DNA from: MVRV01 sp964646755
GTDB taxonomy: Bacteria; Desulfobacterota; Syntrophia; Syntrophales; Smithellaceae
Assembly (NCBI GenBank): GCA_964646755.1
Contig: CAZYIE010000002.1
Span: 1 to 64,000, forward strand
DNA: 64,000 bases
Direction of reading: 5' to 3'
The notes beneath the pieces are model-generated. The model was not told where the DNA came from, did not search any database, and saw only the letters and a list, made by a program, of their open reading frames with translations. The position numbers and the translations under genes are program-made. Shown one piece after another: positions 1-8,832 of this stretch (within the stretch, counting starts at the first letter, position 1; every line of letters starts with the position of its first letter).

Positions 1-34
1 TTTGGCAAAATAAAACAAACCAGTTGATATGCAT
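1..34 (-). CDS. atpF: F-type ATPase subunit b, 5' end only (partial)
   Basis: Only the first 11 codons are present before the left edge; they read MHINWFVLFCQ. Subunit b of N-ATPases starts with a similar hydrophobic Met-x-Ile-Asp/Asn-Trp-Phe stretch, the membrane anchor of the peripheral stalk. The ATG lies 3 bases after the atpE stop, as expected for the atpDCQRBEFAG order. The identification rests mainly on this order, because so little sequence is visible. Confidence 0.7.
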   Translation of the reverse strand, partial: MHINWFVLFCQ

Positions 35-37
35 TGA

Positions 38-325
38 TCATCCCCCTGCCTTTTTAGCAATATCTACAAAGTAACCCCAGAAAGGATTCGCAAAGATCAA
101 AATCATGGAAATAACAAAACAGTAAATTGCAATGGATTCAACCATGGCAAGCCCCACAAACAGAGTTCGAGTCAAAGAATTACGTTCATCGGGTTGCTGG
201 GCAATAGCGGCAAGAGCCTGCTGGATTGCCATTCCCTGACCTAGAGCAGGCCCAATTGATCCGATTCCCATTGCCAAACCAGCTGCAATAATTGAAGCCA
301 CCGCGACAAGACTTAAACTGTCCAT
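38..325 (-). CDS. atpE: N-ATPase ring subunit c, Na+-type
   Basis: 95-residue two-helix proteolipid that forms the rotor ring. Helix 1 has the Gly-rich GIGSIGPALGQG segment; helix 2 carries the ion-binding glutamate in MVESIAIY. Compared with the Na+ site of the Ilyobacter tartaricus c-ring, Gln30, Glu63, Ser64 and Tyr68 are all present, while the usual Thr is Ile65. This suggests Na+ rather than H+ coupling, as known for N-ATPases. I chose the ATG at 325 because AAAGGAGG lies just upstream; an in-frame ATG at 346 would place that site inside the gene. It lies between atpB and atpF in the operon. Confidence 0.93.
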   Translation of the reverse strand: MDSLSLVAVASIIAAGLAMGIGSIGPALGQGMAIQQALAAIAQQPDERNSLTRTLFVGLAMVESIAIYCFVISMILIFANPFWGYFVDIAKKAGG

Positions 326-352
326 AAATACTCCTCCTTTAATCAAATTTTA

Positions 353-1078
353 TCAGGCTTGTATGCCTTCACTTTTTGCCTCTAGATGGAACTCTTCCTC
401 AGCGGAGAGCGCTGAGGCTATGTAGACCATAGAGAGAATGGAAAAGATATAGGCCTGGATTACCCCGATCAGCAGCCCCAGTACTTGCATGATGACCGGA
501 AACAATATTGGAGTAACAGCCAGCAGAATCCCGACGACCTTTTCATGGCTCATGATATTCCCAAAAAGCCGTACCATCAGGGCCAGTGTGCGGGAGAGCT
601 CACCCATAACATGGAAGGGAAAGAAAATAAATGTGGGCTGAAAATATTCTTTGACATAATGGATAAGACCATTGCTGGAAATTCCATAGAATGGAACGGC
701 GACAAAGACACATAGAGCAAGCGCCGCTGTCGTCATAAGCGATGCCGTGGGAGGAACATAACCAGGAATGATGGCCAGTACATTGGAGAGACAAATGAAA
801 AGGAATAGCGTTCCGATCAAGGGAACGTAATTATCGGCTCCCTTTTTGGTCATTTCCTGAATCTCACTGCGGATAGTGGAGATAATCACTTCCAGAAAAT
901 GCTGCCACCGGGAAGTATTGATATCAGTGGAAAGATCGCGCGTTATCAGCCAGGAACCGCATACCAGTATTGCCATAACCAGCCATGTATAGATAATGGT
1001 TGCATTGATAGTGATAAAACCCCAGCTCCAGAAAATAACCTGATCAGGACTGATTTGATTTAAAGAAACAACTTCCAT
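353..1078 (-). CDS. atpB: N-ATPase subunit a
   Basis: 241-residue integral membrane stator subunit forming the ion half-channels beside the c-ring. It has about five or six hydrophobic segments and the family hallmark helix SRTLALMVRLFGN, whose arginine faces the c-ring glutamate. The C-terminal part (LLIGVIQAYIFSILSMVYI) is also typical. The start is preceded by AGGAGA. It follows atpR by 11 bases and precedes atpE, so the order matches other N-ATPase operons. Confidence 0.95.
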   Translation of the reverse strand: MEVVSLNQISPDQVIFWSWGFITINATIIYTWLVMAILVCGSWLITRDLSTDINTSRWQHFLEVIISTIRSEIQEMTKKGADNYVPLIGTLFLFICLSNVLAIIPGYVPPTASLMTTAALALCVFVAVPFYGISSNGLIHYVKEYFQPTFIFFPFHVMGELSRTLALMVRLFGNIMSHEKVVGILLAVTPILFPVIMQVLGLLIGVIQAYIFSILSMVYIASALSAEEEFHLEAKSEGIQA

Positions 1079-1089
1079 AAAACAGTCTC

Positions 1090-1383
1090 CTAAGCCTCAA
1101 CAACTGCTCCATAACGGCGCGTGAGCAGGCGTCTCATTAGAATGAAACCCGCCAACGCCAACGCCAACCTTTCCCAGTGTCCGCCCATCACAAAATAAAA
1201 CCCGGGCAGCACCAGCGCCATGCGTAAAACAAAACTTCCCAACATCAGACGCAAAGGACGAGTCGTATCCGGAAGTTTACTCACTGTCCGCCACAGGGAG
1301 ATAAAGTAAAACGCCCCCAATACCACTCCGGCCACAAACGCCAGACAAAGAATGAAAACTGTTGTCAGATTCATTTCACTCAT
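1090..1383 (-). CDS. atpR: N-ATPase accessory membrane protein AtpR
   Basis: 97-residue protein with three predicted membrane segments (about 5-27, 40-60, 64-82) and arginines inside or next to the helices (RPLRLMLGSFVLRM). AtpR is found only in N-ATPase operons and is thought to help c-ring assembly or stabilise the ring glutamates; its exact role is not settled. The ATG overlaps the atpQ stop (TGATG), indicating translational coupling. Identification rests on operon position plus the size and hydrophobicity pattern. Confidence 0.87.
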   Translation of the reverse strand: MSEMNLTTVFILCLAFVAGVVLGAFYFISLWRTVSKLPDTTRPLRLMLGSFVLRMALVLPGFYFVMGGHWERLALALAGFILMRRLLTRRYGAVVEA

Positions 1384-1715
1384 CAATCATCCTCGACAAT
1401 CTTGTTGCGGACTTTCTTTACCCAATATGCCGCATTAATGCACCCCAGCACCAAACCGATAATAAGAAACATCAAAGCCCAGGAATATTGACTTGGCCAG
1501 GCACGGTCGATCCAGAGACCCAGAGAAATGCCGATGAGAGTGGGAATGGCTACAGACCAACCGACAATCCCAAACATGCCCAAACCAAACCAAACCGTTT
1601 CGTCTTTATGCCGGATACCTTTCATCCGCAATGCTTCCTTCTGTGCTACTTTTTCAGCAAAACGATCGGCAATCTCCCTGCGCCTCTTATTTGAAGTACG
1701 TTTTATCTCAACCAT
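1383..1715 (-). CDS. atpQ: N-ATPase accessory protein AtpQ (AtpZ/AtpI-like)
   Basis: 110-residue protein with a basic N-terminus (KRTSNKRRR) and two hydrophobic hairpin segments, including GWSVAIPTLIGISLGLWIDR, characteristic of the AtpI/AtpZ family that assists c-ring assembly and may bind Mg2+ or Ca2+. It lies between atpC and atpR, the diagnostic position in N-ATPase operons. The ATG at 1715 has GGAG seven bases upstream; a TTG at 1721 is a weaker alternative. Confidence 0.87.
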   Translation of the reverse strand: MVEIKRTSNKRRREIADRFAEKVAQKEALRMKGIRHKDETVWFGLGMFGIVGWSVAIPTLIGISLGLWIDRAWPSQYSWALMFLIIGLVLGCINAAYWVKKVRNKIVEDD

Positions 1716-1795
1716 GTCCAAACTCCATATTGCTTACTTTTGGTACTGCGCAGCCCGCTCAGGGTGGATAAAGTGAAGCGTATCCACCAATATGC

Positions 1796-2176
1796 CTACT
1801 TCAGTTCTACAAGACGCCGAATCAGACTTGCCTCCAGTTTAGCCGAAGCAGAACGAACCATCTTTTCACGCTCATCCAAAATATCATATTGCTCCACAAC
1901 AACCTGTTTCAATTTCCCCAAGTCCGGGGCGCGTACGGCATTGCGCGTTGAAACCAGAACATCCGAACCTTTCTTCACCAGCGTCCCCACATCCATTGCC
2001 AATACTTCCTGCCCCCCTTCTGTCTTCTCATAAGTAAAAAGCCCCGGAGCCAGTGTTGCCACAAAATCAATGTGATTAGGCATCAGACAGAAGGAACCGT
2101 TTTCCGCTTCGGCGACAATCTTCTTTACTTCGTGCTCTATTAATATTTCCGCCGGCAGTAAAATCTTAAGCAGCAT
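1796..2176 (-). CDS. atpC: ATP synthase subunit epsilon
   Basis: 126-residue central-stalk subunit that couples the catalytic head to the c-ring and regulates activity. The N-terminal beta-sandwich is recognisable (ILLPAEILIEHEVKKIVAEAENGSF split over strands, then the MPNHIDFVATLAPG turn), followed by a helical C-terminal half rich in Glu and Lys. The chosen ATG overlaps the end of atpD by 11 bases, which fits N-ATPase operons where atpD and atpC are coupled. A gap of 80 bases follows before atpQ. Confidence 0.92.
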   Translation of the reverse strand: MLLKILLPAEILIEHEVKKIVAEAENGSFCLMPNHIDFVATLAPGLFTYEKTEGGQEVLAMDVGTLVKKGSDVLVSTRNAVRAPDLGKLKQVVVEQYDILDEREKMVRSASAKLEASLIRRLVELK

Positions 2177-3551
2177 TATGAATCTTCGCCTCATCTATGG
2201 AGCCGATCATGTACAGAGCCCTTTCGGGATATTCCGCAAATTCATCATTAAGAATTCTCTCGCAACCGATCAAAGTATCTTCTCGGGAGACCATTTTCCC
2301 CGCAGTACCAGTAAATTGTTCCGTGACAAAAAACGGCTGGGTAAAGAAACGCTCCAGTCTGCGCGCCCTGTGCACCGTTCGTTGATCTTCACGGGAAAGT
2401 TCCGAAATGCCGAGCATGGCGATAATGTCTTTCAGATCTTCGTAAACGGCCAGCGTCTTGCGAATTTCCTGGGCTATCTTATAGTGGCGCTCACCGGCTA
2501 TATTCGGCATCATCATCTTCGAGGTAGACTGGAGAAGATCAATAGCCGGATAAAGCCCTTCACTCGCCCTTTTGCGCGAAAGAGCAATAGTCGCCGAAAG
2601 ATGGCCGAAAGTATGAACAGCCGAAGGATCGGTAAAATCATCTGCCGGCACATAGACGGCCTGAATGGATGTAATAGCTCCCGTTTTGGTATTACAGATG
2701 CGCTCTTCGAGCTCGGCCAGTTCTGTGGCCAGAGTCGGCTGGTAACCTAAGCGCGATGGAAGCTGTCCTAAAAGACCGGATACTTCCATTCCGGCTTGAA
2801 TAAAACGGAAAATGTTATCAATCATGAGAAGAACATCCTGCTTGGCATCATCCCGGAAGTACTCGGCCATTGTCAGAGCGGCGTGTCCAACCCGAAATCT
2901 GGCCCCGGGAGGTTCGTTCATCTGACCGAAAACCATGACCGTATTACCCAGAACACCGCTTTCCTCCATCTCGCGGTAGAGCTCTTCACCTTCCCGACAG
3001 CGCTCACCAATACCGCAGAAGATACTCATCCCCTCATGGCCACTGACAGTATTATGGATCATTTCCGTAATAAGAACCGTCTTGCCAACGCCTGCTCCAC
3101 CAAACAATCCGGCTTTGCCTCCCCGTTCCAGAGGCGCCAGGACATCGATGGCTTTAATGCCCGTTTCAAATATTTCTGAAACCGTGGACTGATCTCGCAG
3201 CGGAATCGGCTCACGGTGAATGGAACGCCACTCTTCCCCTTCAACCCGTGGTTTTTTATCTATGGGCTCACCGAAAACATTAAACACCCTTCCTAAAAGT
3301 TCCCTACCCACGGGGACTTCAAAAGGCTTGCCCGTATCGATAACCGCTGATCCCCTGGCCAGACCCTGAGTTGGAGTCAGGGCAACACACCTGACCGTAT
3401 TATTATCAAGCTGGGTAAAAACCTCGATTATTACCTGCCCGTTATCACCTGCCTTGAGCACATTGCGGATCGAAGGCGCCACGGGAAAGTGGACATCAAC
3501 GACACTACTGCGAACGGATAGAACTCTTCCCTGGTTGATTTGATCGGCCAC
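2166..3551 (-). CDS. atpD: ATP synthase subunit beta
   Basis: 461-residue catalytic subunit of the F1 head. The P-loop GGAGVGKT, the GERCREGEEL segment with the catalytic-site Glu and Arg, and the SRLGYQPTLATE motif are all present. It starts with GTG behind a good GAGGTGA site. It is the first gene of the operon atpD-C-Q-R-B-E-F; an operon beginning with beta and epsilon marks the horizontally spread N-type family, which usually exists beside the normal F-ATPase. Length is normal. Confidence 0.96.
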   Translation of the reverse strand: MADQINQGRVLSVRSSVVDVHFPVAPSIRNVLKAGDNGQVIIEVFTQLDNNTVRCVALTPTQGLARGSAVIDTGKPFEVPVGRELLGRVFNVFGEPIDKKPRVEGEEWRSIHREPIPLRDQSTVSEIFETGIKAIDVLAPLERGGKAGLFGGAGVGKTVLITEMIHNTVSGHEGMSIFCGIGERCREGEELYREMEESGVLGNTVMVFGQMNEPPGARFRVGHAALTMAEYFRDDAKQDVLLMIDNIFRFIQAGMEVSGLLGQLPSRLGYQPTLATELAELEERICNTKTGAITSIQAVYVPADDFTDPSAVHTFGHLSATIALSRKRASEGLYPAIDLLQSTSKMMMPNIAGERHYKIAQEIRKTLAVYEDLKDIIAMLGISELSREDQRTVHRARRLERFFTQPFFVTEQFTGTAGKMVSREDTLIGCERILNDEFAEYPERALYMIGSIDEAKIHNAA

Positions 3552-4168
3552 TGTTCAATCACCTCTTTTTATTTTTTCTTGGGACTGTACTTCATTAGCG
3601 TTATGTATTTTTCAGTCAATGCATAAGCAATATAATCAAACATAAGAAACGATGCCAGCATACACTTCTCATTTTCCCCGAGAAAGATTTGCAACCGTAA
3701 TCATTTTCTCTTTTGATCAGAGCAACAGACGTGCCACCGGGCGGGAAAAAAATTAACGGGGAGCTTTAAATGAACCAAACCGTGTCTTAGCGATCATCTT
3801 CTGGCCGTCGTTAATTACCGACAGGCAAAAAAATATCATTGTACCGCTTTGCAGGATGGGACTGGTCTGGAAGCGCAGCGCGAAACCGAACACTCTGCCA
3901 ACAGAAGGCAAGTTTTCTCATTACTTAGTTAGCGGAATGGTATAAAAATAATCTTTGAAGTGTGTGGTGTTTTACTGAAATATTGAAAATAGCGGTCTGT
4001 GAAAAAATACGCCAGGGTGAACTTCAAGTCATCACTTATATTTGCTTTCACTCTGGCAATCTGCAAAATATTGAGTAAATACGTAATAATGAAACCTGCG
4101 ACTTTTTGGTCATCAGATGCGACCTAAAAGTCACCTTAACGGTTGTTTCATTTGCATTAAAAGCATCA
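3552..4168. other. 617-base gap between atp operon and catabolic operon
   Basis: No credible coding frame was found on either strand. It should hold the promoter of the leftward atp operon near 3600-3700, but no convincing -35/-10 pair was found. Its right end holds the strong hairpin listed separately. Confidence 0.5.
4100..4132 (-). terminator. Stem-loop after the BKACE gene
   Basis: A 12-base stem with one mismatch (GACTTTTTGGTC at 4100-4111 against GACCTAAAAGTC at 4121-4132) and a 9-base loop, 36 bases after the stop of the last catabolic gene. There is no long U-tract, so it may be a transcript-end or stability hairpin rather than a textbook intrinsic terminator. Confidence 0.5.
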
Positions 4169-5005
4169 CTACTTGTTTCGCAAATTCAAAATATTTCTAG
4201 CTTCAGCCGGAGTAGCAATTTCTCTGCCGTATTCACGCGAGATTATCTTTGCTTTTTCGACAAATTCAACATTGGACTTGGCAAGCACTCCTTTCGAGAG
4301 ATAAACATTATCTTCCATACCGACTCTGATATGGCCGCCTGTAATGACTGTCATATACATTATTGTAAGGTATGGCGCTCCGATTCCAAACGCTGAAAAT
4401 GTTGAACCCGCGGGCAGTTGATTTTTCAAATGCATGAAATTTTCTATTGTTGCAGTCATACCGGCGGGAGCGCCAAGACAGAGCTGAAAATGCATCGGCG
4501 CTTTAATTAAACCCTTGCTGTGATAATATAATGAATTATAAAGCATACCGGTATCGAATATTTCCAGTTCCGGTTTAATATTATTTTCAATAGTGAGTTT
4601 CCCCAGGCCTTCGAGAAACGCGGGCGGATTGAGAAACACGGTTGTATTCATCCAGTTCATTGATCCGGCGTCGTATGAACACATTTCCGGTTTAAGATTT
4701 ACGAGATGCTTTGTTCTGTCCGCCAATGTAAGATTGGGATCAACAGAACCGGAGGTTGTCAGGTTTAATATTATATCACAGTCCTTCTTCGCCCGGATCA
4801 TCTCCACCGTTTCCTGGAAATATTCATACTTCATGGAAGGGGATTCATCATTCTCTCTTACATGAATGTGCGCTATCGCTGCCCCCGCTTTCCAACATGC
4901 ATATACTTCTTCTGCAATTTCTTCAGGTTTTGTCGGAACGTGAGGTGTATTTATTTTTTTGGGCCAGGCTCCGGTTGTCGCAACGGTGATGATACATTTT
5001 TCCAT
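4169..5005 (-). CDS. Beta-keto acid cleavage enzyme (BKACE, DUF849)
   Basis: 278-residue TIM-barrel, Zn-dependent enzyme of the family of 3-keto-5-aminohexanoate cleavage enzyme. Such enzymes condense a beta-keto acid with acetyl-CoA to give acetoacetate and a new acyl-CoA. The metal-binding His-x-His is visible at His46 and His48 (AIAHIHVREND), as are the LCLGAPAG loop and the conserved GGHIRVGMEDN segment with Arg and Glu. The start at 5005 has AGGAG seven bases upstream; an earlier ATG at 5062 lacks a site. It is the last gene of a unit with an importer and a hydroxyacyl dehydrogenase, so its substrate is probably the keto product of that dehydrogenase (for example 3-dehydrocarnitine). The exact substrate cannot be read from the sequence. 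Confidence 0.9.
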   Translation of the reverse strand: MEKCIITVATTGAWPKKINTPHVPTKPEEIAEEVYACWKAGAAIAHIHVRENDESPSMKYEYFQETVEMIRAKKDCDIILNLTTSGSVDPNLTLADRTKHLVNLKPEMCSYDAGSMNWMNTTVFLNPPAFLEGLGKLTIENNIKPELEIFDTGMLYNSLYYHSKGLIKAPMHFQLCLGAPAGMTATIENFMHLKNQLPAGSTFSAFGIGAPYLTIMYMTVITGGHIRVGMEDNVYLSKGVLAKSNVEFVEKAKIISREYGREIATPAEARNILNLRNK

Positions 5006-5083
5006 ATATTTCTCCTGATCAAGCTTTTCAAAATTGTCTATTGACCTCCACGACTTAAGCATAGGAGGAATTCTTAAATTAAA

Positions 5084-6019
5084 CTAATCCTTTTCAGCCA
5101 GCGATTTTAATAAATAACTTATAAGATGTTTTCTCGATTTTTCTATCTTATCTTTATCCCATTTTTGGAATCCTTCTCCGGTTTTAAATCCAAGATTGTT
5201 CCGGGAAACATTCTGCTTCAATATGTCTGATGGATCAGGGCTGGCGTTGAGATGTTTAAAAAGATAGTTATGAACGGATAATGTTAAGTCCAGCCCGACC
5301 ATGTCCGCGTTTTCCACAGGACCAAGAACCGGCAATCTCAGACCGAAGCTGTTTTTAACGCATACGTCTACCGTCGCAGCGTCACAAATCCCTTCATCGA
5401 TTATCGCAAAAGCCTCCCGCCAGAGCGCATGCTGCATTCTGTTCGCCACAAAACCGGGCACATCCTTTTGAACGAAAACCGGCTTTTTCCCTACTCTGGT
5501 CAAAAGGTCATAGCATTTTTTCATGCAGGCATCAGTTGTATCTTTAGTTCTGATAACCTCAACAAGGGGAATCAGGTAGGGAGGATTCCACCAATGAGTG
5601 CCGAGTATTCTTTCTTTTTTTCCGGAAAGGGACGCTATCTCTGTTATGGACATGACGGAAGTGTTACTGCATAATATAGTATCCGGATTGCAGATAGAAT
5701 CAAGCTTTTGGAAAATGTTTTGTTTTAATTTCATGTCCTCAAATACACATTCAAAGACAAAGTCACTCTTTTCACAGGCAGATTCCATGTCTGTATATGT
5801 TTTAACTCTGGAAATAATTTCATCTATGGAGTCTGCGAATTTTATTCCGTTTGCGGACATATTTTGTAGATTGTCTTTTATATGTTTTACCGCGTTTTCA
5901 AGATTGGATTCATCAACATCCACTAAATTAACATGGTGCCCGGCCCTGGAAAATACTATGGCAATGCCGTACCCCATTAGCCCGGAACCGAGTATTGTTA
6001 TGTTTTCATGTTTAGTCAT
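5084..6019 (-). CDS. 3-hydroxyacyl-CoA dehydrogenase family protein (carnitine/gulonate dehydrogenase-like)
   Basis: 311-residue NAD-dependent dehydrogenase. The Rossmann motif GSGLMGYG is at 11-18 with the acidic strand end VDVDE. The catalytic region reads SNTSVMSITEIAS and then GTHWWNPPYLIPLVEV; the NPPYLIPLVE form is closer to carnitine dehydrogenase and lambda-crystallin/gulonate dehydrogenase than to fatty-acid HADH, which has FNPVPVMKLVE. The C-terminal domain has PGFVANRMQHALWREA. The protein should oxidise a beta-hydroxy acid or its CoA ester to the beta-keto form, the substrate type of the downstream BKACE. An AGGA site precedes the ATG. Confidence 0.85.
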   Translation of the reverse strand: MTKHENITILGSGLMGYGIAIVFSRAGHHVNLVDVDESNLENAVKHIKDNLQNMSANGIKFADSIDEIISRVKTYTDMESACEKSDFVFECVFEDMKLKQNIFQKLDSICNPDTILCSNTSVMSITEIASLSGKKERILGTHWWNPPYLIPLVEVIRTKDTTDACMKKCYDLLTRVGKKPVFVQKDVPGFVANRMQHALWREAFAIIDEGICDAATVDVCVKNSFGLRLPVLGPVENADMVGLDLTLSVHNYLFKHLNASPDPSDILKQNVSRNNLGFKTGEGFQKWDKDKIEKSRKHLISYLLKSLAEKD

Positions 6020-6115
6020 AAAATCCTATTTTTCAAACTATTTTGGGGAATATAATGATGCATCCCGGAATTTTAAGGCAATCCGGGATGCATCGACTAT
6101 CCGGAAATAAAAATT

Positions 6116-7333
6116 TTACTTCTGCATCTTACAGCCGGTTTCCGCACAAGGCACTTCCACATCTTTTGCTTCAGCCTTGCCTGCCGGCACTTCGAACGCG
6201 TGTTTGAAATATTTGGTCTTTTTTGCAATTTCAGTGTACCAAAGGGGCATCTGTGCCTGATGATCACATGCCCGCATTGTCCAGAGTCCGGCAGGACCGT
6301 CATAGGTCAGACCTTCCCATGCTTTGATTACGGCGTCCACGTCTGTTGTTCCTGCTTTTTTGACTGCCTCAGCCCAGAACATAGTTGATATATAAGCTTT
6401 CCCGCGCAGCCAGGTCGGATAATATCCCTTGTCCTTGTAGAATTTGGCAACAAATGCCTGATTTTTTTTAGTGGGAATGGAAAGAGTGTAAACTTCGGCG
6501 CCCATGTTGCCAATCATAAGGTTATCGTCGCCCAGCGCCTCAATTGTCACTTCGTCATTAATATAGTAGGAAAATATTTTCTGCTTCATTCCCATGGGAC
6601 GTCCCTGTTTGAGGAGCAGGGAGAGGTCGTTGCCCCAATTGGGCGTGAAGATAACATCCGGTTTGGCAGCGATAAGCTGGCTGATATAAGGAGCGTAATC
6701 TTTTGTCCCTGCGGGATGATAAAGCTCGGCCACAATTTTTGCAGAAGGATTTACCTGGGCGAGCTTCTTTTTAAATGCTGATAAAGCTTCTTTACCAAAC
6801 GAGTAATCCTGAGCAATTATGGCGACTTTTTTATAACCTTTCTTCCCGATCAACTGAGCCAAAGCGTAAGATTGCTGGTCTGTGTTGGCGCAGGCCCGGA
6901 AGAAATTCTTGTTGCATTTTTCACCCGTCATACTCGCCGCCGCCATTCCATAGCTGACCATGATTACGTTCTGTTTTTCCGCAAGCTGCTGCATGGCAGC
7001 GCCAACAGAGCTTCCCGTACCACCGGTAAAAAACTTCACACCGTCTTTCAAAATAAGGTTTTGAGCTTTACGAGTCGCTACATCCGGCTTCAATTCGGTG
7101 TCGACCTGAATAACTTCCACTTTTTTGCCCAGCAGTCCACCACTCTCATTAATGACTTTCGCCGCATATACAACACCATCGAGATAGCGTTCGCCAATAT
7201 CCTTAAAGGTTCCCGAAAGTGGCTCCATAGCAGCGATCTTAATCGTATCCTCGGCTGCTGTTGCGCAAATCGGCAGTGACAGCATCAAGGCCATAAACAA
7301 AAAAAACAAACCGCCAATAATCTTTTTCCCCAT
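6116..7333 (-). CDS. ABC transporter periplasmic binding protein (LivJ/LivK type)
   Basis: 405-residue exported solute-binding protein. A Sec signal peptide (MGKKIIGGLFFLFMALMLSL, ending near ATA-AED) is followed by the type I periplasmic fold beginning TIKIAAMEPLSGTFKDIGE. It delivers substrate to the LivHMGF permease encoded just upstream. This family binds branched-chain amino acids but also aromatic acids, amides and other small organics; with BKACE and a hydroxyacyl dehydrogenase downstream, the ligand may be a beta-hydroxy or betaine-like acid (inference). It is placed after livF in the operon, whereas it often precedes livH. Confidence 0.92.
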   Translation of the reverse strand: MGKKIIGGLFFLFMALMLSLPICATAAEDTIKIAAMEPLSGTFKDIGERYLDGVVYAAKVINESGGLLGKKVEVIQVDTELKPDVATRKAQNLILKDGVKFFTGGTGSSVGAAMQQLAEKQNVIMVSYGMAAASMTGEKCNKNFFRACANTDQQSYALAQLIGKKGYKKVAIIAQDYSFGKEALSAFKKKLAQVNPSAKIVAELYHPAGTKDYAPYISQLIAAKPDVIFTPNWGNDLSLLLKQGRPMGMKQKIFSYYINDEVTIEALGDDNLMIGNMGAEVYTLSIPTKKNQAFVAKFYKDKGYYPTWLRGKAYISTMFWAEAVKKAGTTDVDAVIKAWEGLTYDGPAGLWTMRACDHQAQMPLWYTEIAKKTKYFKHAFEVPAGKAEAKDVEVPCAETGCKMQK

Positions 7334-7375
7334 AAAAAACCTCCCATTTATTTGACTTAGATGATCATTGATCTC

Positions 7376-8086
7376 TTACACTTCCAGATAATTTCTTCTC
7401 ACATCCTCTGCATCAAGAAGTGACTCCTTATCTCCTTCGAAAACCATCTGTCCCTTGCTCATAATGTAGAAGCGGTCAGCCACTTTGATGGCCGCCTTGA
7501 AGTTCTGCTCCACCATGAGGACTGTGACACCCGATTTTCGAACTGTTGCCAGCATCTCCAGCACGTCTTTCACGATCAAAGGGGCTAACCCCTCAGTCGG
7601 TTCATCGACAAGGATTAAACGCGGGTTTCCCATTAGCGTCCTAACCACGGTGAGCATTTGTTGCTCGCCACCGGAAAGGTGACTACCCTTGTTATTTCGC
7701 CTCTCCTGCAGTCGGGGAAAGAGTTCGTACACACGATCTACCGTCCAGCCACCATCTTTGGCATTGCTGTTTTTCTGGCTCTTGATCCCCATCAGGAGAT
7801 TCTCATGGACAGTGAGACTACGGAAAATGCGCCGGTCTTCCGGCACATAGCCGATACCCAGGCGGGCAATCTCGTAGGGCTCTTTGCCTATCAATTCCTT
7901 GTTATCCAGGCGAATACTTCCCTGCTTGGGTTTTACAACACCCATAATGCTCTTCAATGTTGTTGATTTCCCGACTCCGTTTCTCCCGAGGAGGCAAACC
8001 AGTTCCCCCTCCTTCAAATCCAGAGAAACGCCTTGCAGGATGTGACTTTTGCCGTAGTAACTGTGGATGTCTCTGACCTCTAACAT
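7376..8086 (-). CDS. livF: Branched-chain-type ABC importer ATPase LivF
   Basis: 236-residue nucleotide-binding subunit. Walker A GRNGVGKST, signature LSGGEQQML and Walker B LILVDEPTEGLAP are intact, and the gene starts MLEVRDIHSYYGKSHILQG, typical of LivF. It pairs with LivG at the inner membrane. It begins 2 bases after the livG stop, in the unit livH-M-G-F followed by the binding protein. Confidence 0.95.
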   Translation of the reverse strand: MLEVRDIHSYYGKSHILQGVSLDLKEGELVCLLGRNGVGKSTTLKSIMGVVKPKQGSIRLDNKELIGKEPYEIARLGIGYVPEDRRIFRSLTVHENLLMGIKSQKNSNAKDGGWTVDRVYELFPRLQERRNNKGSHLSGGEQQMLTVVRTLMGNPRLILVDEPTEGLAPLIVKDVLEMLATVRKSGVTVLMVEQNFKAAIKVADRFYIMSKGQMVFEGDKESLLDAEDVRRNYLEV

Positions 8087-8088
8087 GA

Positions 8089-8832
8089 TTATCCTTCCCC
8101 CAAATAAGCGTCTTTTACCCGCTGGTCGTTCCGGATCTCCTCCGGTGTGCCGGAAACAAGGATCGTTCCGTAATGGAGAACGGAGATAGTATTGGCCAGG
8201 GAAAATACCACGTCCATATCATGCTCGATAACAATCAATGTGCGATCGGCTGTGACTTGATCAATCATTTTTATGGCTTGCTCTGTTTCTTCACGCGTCA
8301 TGCCGGCGGTAGGTTCATCAAGTAGAATCAATTCCGGTTCGGTAGAAAGGGTAATGGCGATTTCCAGAGCCCTCTGCTGACCGTAAGACAGGGAACTGGC
8401 CGGTTGATCCTGGACATCAGCAAGTCCGACTTCTTCAATTATGGCTTCCACTTTCTCGCAGATATTACGGTCTTGACGGGGTCTTTTAAAGAAATTATAC
8501 CTCAGGCCGTGACGGGAACGCGCACCGGAAAGAATGTTGTCGAAGACACTCAATTCCTGAAAGACGTTTGTGATCTGGAATGAACGCGACAGACCGCGGC
8601 GGTTTAGAAGATGAGGGGGCTTTCCGGAAATATCCTCTCCTTTGAAAAGAATAGCCCCTGATGATGGCTTGAACTTTCCGCTGATAATGTTGAACAGAGT
8701 CGTTTTCCCCGCTCCGTTGGGACCGATGACGGCATGACGTTCCTTCTCTTTGACTTTAAACTCAACGCCCGTGAGGACCTTCAACCCCGAAAAGTCTTTG
8801 TGAATATTCTGAACATGAAGATAATCACTCAT
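8089..8832 (-). CDS. livG: Branched-chain-type ABC importer ATPase LivG
   Basis: 247-residue ATPase with Walker A GPNGAGKTT, signature LSYGQQRALEIA and Walker B LILLDEPTAGM, plus the LivG-type C-terminus (VLHYGTILVSGTPEEI). The start overlaps the livM stop by 4 bases, showing tight coupling. It forms the NBD pair with LivF. Confidence 0.95.
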   Translation of the reverse strand: MSDYLHVQNIHKDFSGLKVLTGVEFKVKEKERHAVIGPNGAGKTTLFNIISGKFKPSSGAILFKGEDISGKPPHLLNRRGLSRSFQITNVFQELSVFDNILSGARSRHGLRYNFFKRPRQDRNICEKVEAIIEEVGLADVQDQPASSLSYGQQRALEIAITLSTEPELILLDEPTAGMTREETEQAIKMIDQVTADRTLIVIEHDMDVVFSLANTISVLHYGTILVSGTPEEIRNDQRVKDAYLGEG

